From positions 1 to 64,000 of the forward strand of contig NZ_NHYM01000004.1 of assembly GCF_003288815.1 (NCBI RefSeq): a DNA stretch of 64,000 nt, written 5' to 3'. This DNA comes from Helicobacter sp. 16-1353. Its GTDB lineage: Bacteria; Campylobacterota; Campylobacteria; Campylobacterales; Helicobacteraceae. A model generated the notes under the pieces. That model did not search any database and was not told where the DNA came from. It saw only the letters and a program-made list of their open reading frames with translations. Below, in pieces: positions 34,588 to 42,306 of the stretch. The stretch's first letter is position 1. Every line of letters starts with the position of its first letter. A program made the translations under genes and the position numbers.

Positions 34588-36117
34588 TTACGCACATTTT
34601 AAATAAATCGCTTGTTTTTTTGCTTTGAAAAAATACCTTGAATACATTATTATTAGCCCAAGCATCGCAAGAAGTAGCACATAATTCACCACCAAACCGC
34701 CATAATTCCCAAATACGCCAAGCAAATTTAGCTTTGGATATGGGTAAGCGATACTTGGTGCATAAATATCCCAAGTTAGAGCTAAAATTATCGTGCCGAT
34801 GATATTTCCAACCCCAGCAATCCAATAATGCACCTGTCCCTCAACCGCTCGATATATCCAGCCACACTCGCACCCACCAGCTAAAACTATCCCAAAGCCA
34901 AATAAAAATCCGCCGAGGACGACATTTGGTCCAATCCAAACCATCTTTATGCCATTCCCTAGCATTATATAGCTAAATGCGCCGAGGGAGGAAATCATAA
35001 TGCCGATAAATACGGCTTTTGCCATCTCGCTTCGCCCAGTTAAAAACAAATCTCTAAATGCTGAGGTAAAGCAGATTTGTGCCCTTGATATTAAAAATCC
35101 AAATGCAAGTCCAAAGCCAAGTGCTAAGCCAAGTAGCGGAATAGCCTTGTTTTGTTGTGGTGTGCCAGTGATTGTGAGATAGGCTATCCACACGATACAC
35201 GCCACAAAAATCACGCTCCCAAGATAGAATAGAAACTTCGCTCTATCTTGCTCTTGGTGGAGATTGTGGCTTTTGGTGGCTTTTTGTAGCTTCGCTTTTG
35301 AGTGCATAAAAGGCAAGTTTATCACCTTAATTCCAAGATAAATCCCAATTATCATAAAAACCACGAAAACCCAAGTATGCAAGGAGAAATAAGGCAATCC
35401 AGTAAAGAAATTCGCCAAATTGCAGCCCATCGCAAGTCTAGCTCCAAATCCACTTAGGATTCCCCCGATTAGGGCTTGAGCCACGCGAATCTTGGAGGCT
35501 GGGAAGCGGAGCTTGACATTATTCGCCCAGAGTGCGGCGATAAAGCAGCCCAAAAACATTCCAATTAGCATAATGCCGTCGTTTCGCGTGAGCGGAGAGC
35601 CGTTTAGATTTGTCAAATTATAATATTCATACTTGCTTAAATCTGCCCCAAAAAGCTCCAAGATTTCTCCGCCCCAGCGTGTCATCTCGCCAGTTACCGC
35701 CCACACGCTCCCAAAAAATCCAAAATAATAAGTCGCCAAAATCCCAAGTGCGATGACTGCTGGAAGTGGCTTGTAGAAAGTGATTAGATACTTTTGTTTG
35801 AAATACTCCCAAAAACTGGGGTTTTTCACGCTTCGGCTCTCGTGTATGTTTAAATCTACGAGAGTGGCGGAAGTGGCACTTGCGGAATTTAGATTCGCGG
35901 AATCTACCCCACAGCACGCGGAATTTATAGCGTTTAGAGAATCCGCGGAATCTAGATTCCCGCAACAGCCATAATCGCTAGAATCTATAGAATTTGCAGA
36001 ATCTGCGGAATTTGTTCCACAGCACGCAGAATCTATAGCATTTACAGAATTTGTGGAATCCGCAGATTCCAAAGCGATATTTTTGGCGGAATCCGCCCTA
36101 TTTATAACTTTTCTCAT
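34588..36117 (-). CDS. YeeE/YedE-family sulfur (thiosulfate-type) transporter with low-complexity N-terminus
   Basis: From about residue 110 onward the protein has roughly ten membrane segments with paired motifs GGCNLANFFTGLPYF-like (GFGARLAMGCNLANFF) and GFGIVLAGGCECGWIYR, as expected for YeeE/YedE channels that import thiosulfate or related sulfur (or selenium) compounds. The first 100 residues are unusual: Ala/Ser/Asp/Asn-rich with three Cys-Cys-Gly motifs (ACCGTN, GCCGNL, ACCGVD). A strong upstream AGGGGGCGG favours this long start. A TusA-like gene precedes it by 13 bp, the usual partner. Confidence 0.88.
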   Translation of the reverse strand: MRKVINRADSAKNIALESADSTNSVNAIDSACCGTNSADSANSIDSSDYGCCGNLDSADSLNAINSACCGVDSANLNSASATSATLVDLNIHESRSVKNPSFWEYFKQKYLITFYKPLPAVIALGILATYYFGFFGSVWAVTGEMTRWGGEILELFGADLSKYEYYNLTNLNGSPLTRNDGIMLIGMFLGCFIAALWANNVKLRFPASKIRVAQALIGGILSGFGARLAMGCNLANFFTGLPYFSLHTWVFVVFMIIGIYLGIKVINLPFMHSKAKLQKATKSHNLHQEQDRAKFLFYLGSVIFVACIVWIAYLTITGTPQQNKAIPLLGLALGFGLAFGFLISRAQICFTSAFRDLFLTGRSEMAKAVFIGIMISSLGAFSYIMLGNGIKMVWIGPNVVLGGFLFGFGIVLAGGCECGWIYRAVEGQVHYWIAGVGNIIGTIILALTWDIYAPSIAYPYPKLNLLGVFGNYGGLVVNYVLLLAMLGLIIMYSRYFFKAKKQAIYLKCA

Positions 36118-36130
36118 TAGATTCCGCCCC

Positions 36131-36370
36131 CTATTTGCGTATCAAAAATCGCAAATTTGGACCAAACTGCTCGACGCTTAAGACCTCGTAGCCGTGATTT
36201 TTGCAATCAAATTGAATGTTATTTATGCTCTGTGGGCAGTCCCCAAGCACTTCCAAAACCTCACCTTTTTGCAAACTCTCCATTGCCTCAAGCGTTTTTA
36301 TCGCTGGGTAAGGGCAAGTCTCGCCTTTGACATCAAGTGTGTAATCTGGTGTAATCTCTGTATTTTCCAT
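36131..36370 (-). CDS. TusA/SirA-like sulfur-carrier protein
   Basis: The 79-residue protein carries the CPxP motif (GETCPYPAIKTLEAM) with the sulfur-binding Cys near residue 19. Paired with the YeeE-type transporter directly downstream, it probably accepts sulfur (or selenium) delivered through the channel. The YedF/TusA branch cannot be fixed by eye. Confidence 0.9.
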   Translation of the reverse strand: MENTEITPDYTLDVKGETCPYPAIKTLEAMESLQKGEVLEVLGDCPQSINNIQFDCKNHGYEVLSVEQFGPNLRFLIRK

Positions 36371-37041
36371 AAAAATCCTTAAAAATAATTTTTACAAATT
36401 ACTTTATAAAGAATCTAGAAGTCGAAAAGAAGTCGCGAAAATCGCTTCTTGCATAAAATTCGCATAAAAAGTTTTCGATATAGAAGTCCTAAAAGTAATA
36501 TTCAAACCTTGAATCTGCTTGTAGAAGTTGAAATTATAGCAGAAATCAACAATAAAATTTGATTAATTTTTGAAATTTTATGAGATTAAAACCACATAAA
36601 CTTCGCTTTCTCAAGGCGAATTCCTAAAACTTCGGGGAGTCTCAAGTAGATTGATATTTTAAGGATAAATTTTATAGAAAATTACCTTATTCATTTTATT
36701 TGGCTTGGTGTTTGAGTATTTAACATAATATTTATTTTATTTTAACTTAAGCAAATAAATCCCCAACCTTGCGACAATGAGAGATAAAACTCTTATAGGA
36801 AACTTCTAAGAAAAATTATTTCGCATAACGCAAAAATTCATCGCCTATACGAAATAATGATATTATTTTAAAACAAGGCGGAATGTTTAAAATCCGCCTA
36901 AATCGCTTAAAAATCGCTAGATTTGGCTTAAAAATCTGCTTTAGAATCCAAAGGCGGAATCTAACGCAGAATCTGCCACAGAATCCGCTACGAAAACCCC
37001 AAAGCTGGAATCCAAGCACAGAATCCCAAAAGCCAGAATCT
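36371..37041. other. Intergenic region upstream of the sulfur pair
   Basis: No convincing gene is seen in about 670 bp. Part resembles a poor match to the palindromic element (36605-36650, CTTTCTCAAGGCGAATTCC), and 36940-37030 is a run of GAATC-containing motifs. ORFs here have no ribosome-binding site or recognisable domains. Confidence 0.4.
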
Positions 37042-37255
37042 CTACATATTCATCTCAAACCATTGTGCGATGTCGCTGCGAATGGTATTTTTAAGCTGGA
37101 TTCCACTGATAAAGTCGCCATTTTAGGCTTTTTGGAGCAAGGTAACCGCACCATTGCGGAATTTACTTAGATATGAGTGGTCGATTTGCTTCCAGTCTCC
37201 TATTTTTGAGTTGCATTCTAAGTTATTTTTAGCACATTCCCCCAATCTTGGATTC
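37042..37255 (-). pseudogene. Possible C-terminal remnant of a restriction-type gene
   Basis: In one minus-strand frame the DNA reads as protein-like sequence (ECNSKIGDWKQIDHSYLSKF, NGDFISGIQLKNTIR, IAQWFEMNM) with a single internal TAA at 37133-37135, and it overlaps the 3' end of the methyltransferase in another frame. It has no start of its own. It could be the tail of a nuclease lost from the adjacent R-M locus; the family is not recognised. Confidence 0.35.
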
Positions 37256-38246
37256 TTTTCTTGGAGAGTTCGCAGTATCCGCTATCTATCTCCAGCCCTA
37301 CGGCTTTACGAGCATTTAGACTTGCCTCTAAAATCGAAGTCCCACTTCCGCTAAATGGGTCAAAAACCACATCGCCCACAAACGAAAATAGCTTCACACA
37401 CCGCCTAGGCAACTCCCTTGGGAATGGGGCTGGGTGCCCTATATGCTTTTTAGATTCGCCATTGAAGCTCCACAAGCCATTTGTCCACGCCATAAATTCC
37501 TCTTTGGTGATGTCATTCTGCCCCCTACCCCTCCGCCATTCATTCTTATAAAGCACGACGATAATCTCTACAGGAGCGATGACATATGGTGCAGAGGCAG
37601 ACAGCCAGCTCCCCCACGCCGTCCGCCTTGAGATATTTCCCTCATTCCAAATAATGGTGCTGTGATACCGCCAACCCACGCACTTAGCGATATTTGTCAA
37701 GTCCGCCCCAATGCTTTGCTGACCGCCCTTGTTCTTATCAAGCGGGATATTTAGGCAGAATCTTGCCCTATCCTTAGCCCAAAAATAGCAGTTTTGAAGC
37801 CACTTTTGGCTAAATTTGAGATACTCCTCATAGCTGATTTCATCGTTGTTTGAGCCATATTCAATGCCTAGATTATAGGGTGGCGAAGTAATGCCTAAAT
37901 CAAAAAAGCCTCTTTTAAAATTGCTTTTATCCAGCACATCGCCCTTGTATAGGGCAATATTATCAAATGTGAAATATGGGGTTTTGGCAGAGATAGAATC
38001 TAGATTCGGCGTATTTGTAGGATTTTCGGCGGTTTGTGGATTCGTAGGATTCTTTGGATTGTTTGATGGATTCTGTGGGTTTTCAATGCTTGGTGGATTT
38101 GCTAGATTTTTCGCTGGATTTTTCGCTGGATTTTTCGCTGGATTTTTAGCATTTTTGGCAATTTTTGGATTCGCTAGATTCTTAGCATTTGGCGAAGTTT
38201 TCGCACTTTTTAGATTCTCCACATTCGCTGTATTCACATTTTTCAT
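37218..38246 (-). CDS. Beta-class DNA methyltransferase (probably N4-cytosine)
   Basis: The 342-residue protein has the catalytic motif TSPPYN (LGITSPPYNLG) ahead of the SAM motif DPFSGSGTSILEA, the beta-class order; TSPPY is common in N4-cytosine enzymes. The first 90 residues are Asn/Pro/Lys/Ala-rich, built partly from a 12-bp tandem repeat, and are not part of the usual fold. A clear GGAGG site 8 bp before the ATG supports translation from here. It lies 71 bp downstream of a frameshifted restriction nuclease gene and may now act alone. Confidence 0.88.
   Translation of the reverse strand: MKNVNTANVENLKSAKTSPNAKNLANPKIAKNAKNPAKNPAKNPAKNLANPPSIENPQNPSNNPKNPTNPQTAENPTNTPNLDSISAKTPYFTFDNIALYKGDVLDKSNFKRGFFDLGITSPPYNLGIEYGSNNDEISYEEYLKFSQKWLQNCYFWAKDRARFCLNIPLDKNKGGQQSIGADLTNIAKCVGWRYHSTIIWNEGNISRRTAWGSWLSASAPYVIAPVEIIVVLYKNEWRRGRGQNDITKEEFMAWTNGLWSFNGESKKHIGHPAPFPRELPRRCVKLFSFVGDVVFDPFSGSGTSILEASLNARKAVGLEIDSGYCELSKKRIQDWGNVLKIT
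38101..38148 (-). repeat. Four tandem 12-bp units in the methyltransferase gene
   Basis: Units of GCTGGATTTTTC (first with A for G at position 4, last ending A) encode Ala-Lys-Asn-Pro repeats on the minus strand. Because 12 is a multiple of three, copy-number change would lengthen or shorten the protein without shifting frame. Confidence 0.85.
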
Positions 38247-38317
38247 AACATTTCCTCCAAATCTATTAAAAGATTTTCTATGCCTTTTATTTTATTTGAA
38301 CTATCGAATTTCTCCAT

Positions 38318-39077
38318 TCAATAAACTTCGCGGACGAACAAAGTCCGTCCTTGCGACGAAGGGCGTTGCCCTTTCGAAACCCCTAAAGCTTCGCCTTTGG
38401 CGAGAAAAGCTAAAGATATTCCATCTAGCTCATATTCCATTACAATGCGTGATTTTGATATTTTCTTACTCGAATTTGCAAAGCTTATTTCATCGTCATT
38501 ATCGGGCGTTATCATAAAGACTTTTATGTGCCTCGTGGGCTTTTGAGAGAGCAACTTAAGCTTCCAATACGGCGTCTCGCTATAACGCTCCCTAAAGGAA
38601 TTTTTGATAGATAGGATAGCAAGAATCTTGGGCTTTTTAGATTCAAACTTATAGATTATAATATCGCCATCTGGCAAGATACTATACTCGCCAAAATCCA
38701 CCAGCAGCGACCTTTTAAGAGAATCTAGCTCATCGCTTAGGTTCTTAGACTTTAGGATTTTATCATTGGTGGTTTTTAGATTATGCTTTTTGCAGAAATC
38801 CTCAATTAGGATTTCAACGACCAGCTCCAAGCTCCCACCACATAATTAAAAATTTTGCCACGCTAACCCAGCCCTGCCTAGCCTTGATAATGGAATCTTG
38901 CCTATTAATGCCCCTTGCTTGTAGCTCCAAAATCTTAGCTTCATAAAAATCCTCTTTTTGCCTTTCAAAGAATTTTTTAAGATTTTTATAAGCACTCTCA
39001 CCCCTTTTGGAGAGCAAATCTCTAAAATCCATTGCTATTTTTTCGTGCGGTTTCACTATGTGTCCTAATTTTATCAA
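38318..39077 (-). pseudogene. Type II restriction endonuclease (BsaWI-like?), frameshifted
   Basis: Two overlapping frames together make one nuclease-like protein. Residues from 39077 (MIKLGHIVKPHEK to ARQGWVSVA) give the N-terminal part, which then runs out after a frameshift near 38830-38850; the second frame (TTG at 38830, ELVVEILIEDF) gives the catalytic part with a PD-(D/S)xK-type core: LPDGDIIIYK followed by ILSIKNSFRERY. Removing one G from the GGG at about 38833-38835 would restore a single frame. The C-terminal 30 residues (AKGEALGVSKGQRP onward) come from the palindromic element rather than the family. The BsaWI assignment is tentative; the adjoining methyltransferase supports an R-M origin. 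Confidence 0.65.
38325..38409 (+). repeat. Palindromic element copy 2, at the end of the restriction gene
   Basis: The 46-bp core (38348-38393) is the exact reverse complement of 23693-23738. The flanking hairpin 38332-38339/38343-38350 (GGACGAAC with GTCCGTCC, loop AAA) differs from copy 1 by paired changes that keep the stem. The other hairpin here is GCC-AAA-GGC in place of the longer one in copy 1. Confidence 0.85.
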
Positions 39078-39152
39078 ATTGCCAAACTTAGCTAAAATTA
39101 CTTAAATCTAGAATCTATAAGATTTTGATGAAAAGATTTTAGTATATAGAAA

Positions 39153-39863
39153 TTATTTCTTGCGATTTCGTTTTTCCTCCAAGCCACTCATACCAAATCG
39201 CCTTTGTAATTCCTGCATAACCCTATCTGGCGAAATATCTCTATAGCTAAGCCCAACTAGCGTGTGGTAGAGTAAATCCGCACACTCAGCGATAATCTCA
39301 CCCTCTTTATCATCTTTCAATGCAAATGCAAATTCCGCTGCTTCTTCGGCGATTTTTTTGCCAATGGTATTTTCGCCCTTTTTATACAAACTCGCCGTAT
39401 AGGAGCTCTCGCTACTTTCATTTTTTCGGCTTTGCAAGATGTGATAAAGTTTATCAAGCGTATTGTAGGGAATGTCGATTTTATCGCTCTCTAAAGATTC
39501 TATTTTTAGATTTGCTAAATCTTGATTTTGCTCGACATTTTTTAAATCAATTTTCTTATAAAAACAAGTTGGATTTCCCGTGTGGCACGGCACTCCAACC
39601 TGCTCCACACGAAATAAAATCGCATCATTATCGCAATCAATATAGATTTCTTTAATGTGCTGGAAATGCCCGCTTTCCTCGCCCTTTTTCCAAATGCGAT
39701 TTTTCGAGCGAGAAAAGTAATGCCCCAAGCTAGTTTTTAGGCTCAAATCAAAAGATTCCTTATTTGCAAACGCAAGCATTAGAATCTTAGAATCCTTAAT
39801 ATCCTGCACGATTACGGGGATTAAAGGGCTTTTATCCCAATCTATTATATTCACTCCTAGCAA
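39153..39863 (-). CDS. hisI: Bifunctional phosphoribosyl-AMP cyclohydrolase / phosphoribosyl-ATP pyrophosphatase
   Basis: The 236-residue HisIE enzyme catalyses steps 2 and 3 of histidine synthesis. The HisI domain (1 to about 120) has LGHYFSRSKNRIWKKGEESG and the metal-binding IDCDNDAILFRV, then CHTGNPTCFYK; the HisE domain (about 145-236) has KIAEEAAEFAFALKD and CADLLYHTLVGL. The start is TTG with AAGGA six bases upstream. An 86-codon ORF overlaps its 5' end. Confidence 0.95.
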   Translation of the reverse strand: MLGVNIIDWDKSPLIPVIVQDIKDSKILMLAFANKESFDLSLKTSLGHYFSRSKNRIWKKGEESGHFQHIKEIYIDCDNDAILFRVEQVGVPCHTGNPTCFYKKIDLKNVEQNQDLANLKIESLESDKIDIPYNTLDKLYHILQSRKNESSESSYTASLYKKGENTIGKKIAEEAAEFAFALKDDKEGEIIAECADLLYHTLVGLSYRDISPDRVMQELQRRFGMSGLEEKRNRKK

Positions 39864-40117
39864 ATCTCATCCTTGCAATAAGGAGCTATTCGCCCCTGCT
39901 TTGTAAAACTAGCGTTAGCAAAATTTCCTATAAAAGATTCAGTAGCTTCACCCTGAGAAAACGAACAAAGCAGAGTTTCCTTTACAACAACCATTGGAAA
40001 CTCACTAGAATCTATGGAATCTAAACTTATGAAATTGCTAGATTCCACGCTTAAATTGGCAATATTACTAGAATCTAGATTCTTAGATTCCGCCTTAAAA
40101 TCTACATTTTTTGCCAT
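39857..40117 (-). CDS. Low-complexity hypothetical ORF
   Basis: The 86 codons are Ser/Asp/Asn-rich at the N-terminal half (LDSSNIANLSVESSN), reflecting iterated GAATCT/AGATTC in the DNA, and the second half includes TLLCSFSQGEATESF. No domain is recognised. It overlaps the hisIE start by 7 bp and could simply be repeat-derived DNA that happens to be open. Confidence 0.3.
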   Translation of the reverse strand: MAKNVDFKAESKNLDSSNIANLSVESSNFISLDSIDSSEFPMVVVKETLLCSFSQGEATESFIGNFANASFTKQGRIAPYCKDEIC

Positions 40118-40170
40118 CTATTTTCCTATTTTTAAGATTCTTACCGAAATTCATATTTTCAAATCTTAGT

Positions 40171-41286
40171 CTAATTTCCACTTTGCCCAGCTACTGAACT
40201 TCGCTGTTTATTCTTAGAATCTACCCAGATATTTGGCACTGCACCGCCGGGCGTTAGGAAAATTTGTGCGTCTTTATTATCCCTTAATGCCTCGTTAAAT
40301 TTCTGTTGCGTTTCAATCTGTCTTAAATCTAGTAATTGATTAGTCAAGCTACCTCCAATAAGCTTATTTGCCTGACTTTGTGCTTTTGCTTGGATAGCTA
40401 CTGCGTCGGCACTACCTTGTGCTTTTGTTCGATTTACATCAGCTTCACCTTTTGCTAAAGTTACGGCTTTTTCGGCTTCCATTTTTGCTTGTTCTACCTC
40501 ATATCGTTTTCGCTCGGCTTCTTGTCTTGCGACTTGGACTTTTTCAATTTGGTCTTTGATATTTTGTGGTAAAACTATCTCCCTTAACTGCACGGAGCTA
40601 AGTGAAACGGGGTGATTTGGAAATTTAGCAATTTCAGTTTCAATATTTGTGCTAATTAGATTTGCAATATCATTTCGTTTAACAGGCAACTCCTCAGCTG
40701 GATATTGCCCAACTACGCTTCTAACGACATCTCTAACAATTGGATTTATGATTTTCTGCTCCCAAGAAAGTCCATAAGTGGCGATTGTCTGCGGAGCGGA
40801 AAGGGCGTTTAGCTGGTATTGCACGGTTAGCTCAATTGATACTGTTAACCCACGCGAATCCATCACACTTATCGCATCATTTCGAAAAATGCCTTGATTA
40901 GCCCCCACTACGCCCATATCTTCAGTGCGAGAGAAGTTTATCGTTCGCACACGAGTATCGACCACAATTACATTTTGAATAATTGGAATAAAGAAGTGAA
41001 AGCCCGGCTGTAAGGGGATATTATCATATTTCCCTGCTGTAGCTTTAATGCCAACTTCTCCAGAGTTTATAATAACAAATGGCTTTGCTAGAATAAAAAT
41101 AAAAACAATTATAACAGCGATAATTATCCCTGTAATAGTTTTGTTATTTGGCATATTGAAATTTGGTGTATTAAAGTTTTTTAGTGGATTATTTGGCGGT
41201 TTTTTATCACCATCTCCTCTATCATCATTATTTTTATCGTTATTGCGATTTTTTCTTTTTAAATGTTCGTTTAAGTCAATTGGCAT
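40171..41286 (-). CDS. SPFH/prohibitin-family membrane protein
   Basis: The 371-residue protein has an Asn/Lys/Asp-rich cytoplasmic N-terminus (1 to about 48), one membrane helix (TITGIIIAVIIVFIFILAKP), then a prohibitin/SPFH domain (NSGEVGIKATAGKYD, PGFHFFIPIIQNVIVVDTRV), and a coiled-coil rich in Ala/Glu/Lys (about 255-320). Such proteins form large membrane rings that organise membrane domains or restrain proteases such as FtsH. It starts 10 bp after the ilvE stop. Confidence 0.88.
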   Translation of the reverse strand: MPIDLNEHLKRKNRNNDKNNDDRGDGDKKPPNNPLKNFNTPNFNMPNNKTITGIIIAVIIVFIFILAKPFVIINSGEVGIKATAGKYDNIPLQPGFHFFIPIIQNVIVVDTRVRTINFSRTEDMGVVGANQGIFRNDAISVMDSRGLTVSIELTVQYQLNALSAPQTIATYGLSWEQKIINPIVRDVVRSVVGQYPAEELPVKRNDIANLISTNIETEIAKFPNHPVSLSSVQLREIVLPQNIKDQIEKVQVARQEAERKRYEVEQAKMEAEKAVTLAKGEADVNRTKAQGSADAVAIQAKAQSQANKLIGGSLTNQLLDLRQIETQQKFNEALRDNKDAQIFLTPGGAVPNIWVDSKNKQRSSVAGQSGN

Positions 41287-41296
41287 TAATGCTCCT

Positions 41297-42223
41297 TCAA
41301 TTTACATAAGTTAAAAATTTATTATATTTTGGATTCTTTCCTGAAACTACTTCAAAAAAAGCATCTTGTAATTTCCTTGTCATCTCGCCTCTTTTCCCAG
41401 CACCAATAATCCTAAAATCAAGCTCTCTAACAGGCGTAACCTCCGCAGCGGTTCCAGTGAAAAATGCCTCATCAGCGGTATAAACCTCATCTCGTGTGAT
41501 TTTTCGCTCAATTACTTTTATACCTAAATCATTTGCGATTTTTAGCACTGTATCTTGTGTGATAGATTCTAATGAATTTGCGTGTGGCGGGGTAACAAGC
41601 TCTCCATCTTTAACGATAAAAAAGCACTCACCGCTACCCTCTGCTATAAAGCCATTATCATCTAAAAGCAATGCTTCATCAAAGCCACATTGCGTAGCCT
41701 CGTATTTTGCCATTTGTGAATTTAGATAATTCGCACTTGCCTTTGCTTTTCCCATCATTGATTTTACAGAGTTTCGCACAAATGAGCTAGTTTTGACACG
41801 GATTCCATTCTTAATTCCATCTTCGCCAAGATATGCTCCCCAATTCCACGCCGCAATTATCATATTAACTGGTGCGTTTGCGTGATAGAGCCCCATAACG
41901 CCATAGCCTAAAAATATAAGCGGACGAATATAGACATTTTCAGTATAACACTCCATATTTGCCTTTAAAAGGTCGATATGTGCCTTATTTATCTCCTCAA
42001 AGCTATAAGGACACTCAATGGCTAGAATCTTAGCGGAATTCAAAAGCCGCCTTGTGTGGTCTTCTAACCTAAAAATCGCCAAACCTTTATCAGTCTTATA
42101 CGCTCTAGTGCCCTCAAATGTGGCATTTCCATAATGCAAAGAATGCGTTAAAACATGTGTTTTAGCATCTTTCCAATCTACTAATTTCCCATCTTGCCAG
42201 ATATATTTTGCTTCATCTAACAT
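41297..42223 (-). CDS. ilvE: Branched-chain amino-acid aminotransferase
   Basis: The 308-residue fold-type IV PLP enzyme shows HYGNATFEGTRAYKT, the PLP Lys in the KAKASANYLNSQMAK region, GFDEALLLDDNGFIAEGSGE and FFTGTAAEVTPVRELD. It interconverts branched-chain 2-oxo acids and Val, Leu or Ile. An upstream GGAGAAATG site supports the start. Its 3' neighbour is the SPFH gene. Confidence 0.96.
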   Translation of the reverse strand: MLDEAKYIWQDGKLVDWKDAKTHVLTHSLHYGNATFEGTRAYKTDKGLAIFRLEDHTRRLLNSAKILAIECPYSFEEINKAHIDLLKANMECYTENVYIRPLIFLGYGVMGLYHANAPVNMIIAAWNWGAYLGEDGIKNGIRVKTSSFVRNSVKSMMGKAKASANYLNSQMAKYEATQCGFDEALLLDDNGFIAEGSGECFFIVKDGELVTPPHANSLESITQDTVLKIANDLGIKVIERKITRDEVYTADEAFFTGTAAEVTPVRELDFRIIGAGKRGEMTRKLQDAFFEVVSGKNPKYNKFLTYVN

Positions 42224-42306
42224 TCATTTCTCCTAAAAAATAGTGTTGTGATTTTATCATACATAAATCAAAAAATATAAAATATTACAGAATCCTAAAA
42301 TACTAT

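Noticed and set aside
36883-37170. 95-codon plus-strand ORF rich in Arg/Asn/Pro
   Set aside because: No ribosome-binding site, no domain, composition explained by GAATC repeats, and it runs against the remnant reading on the minus strand.
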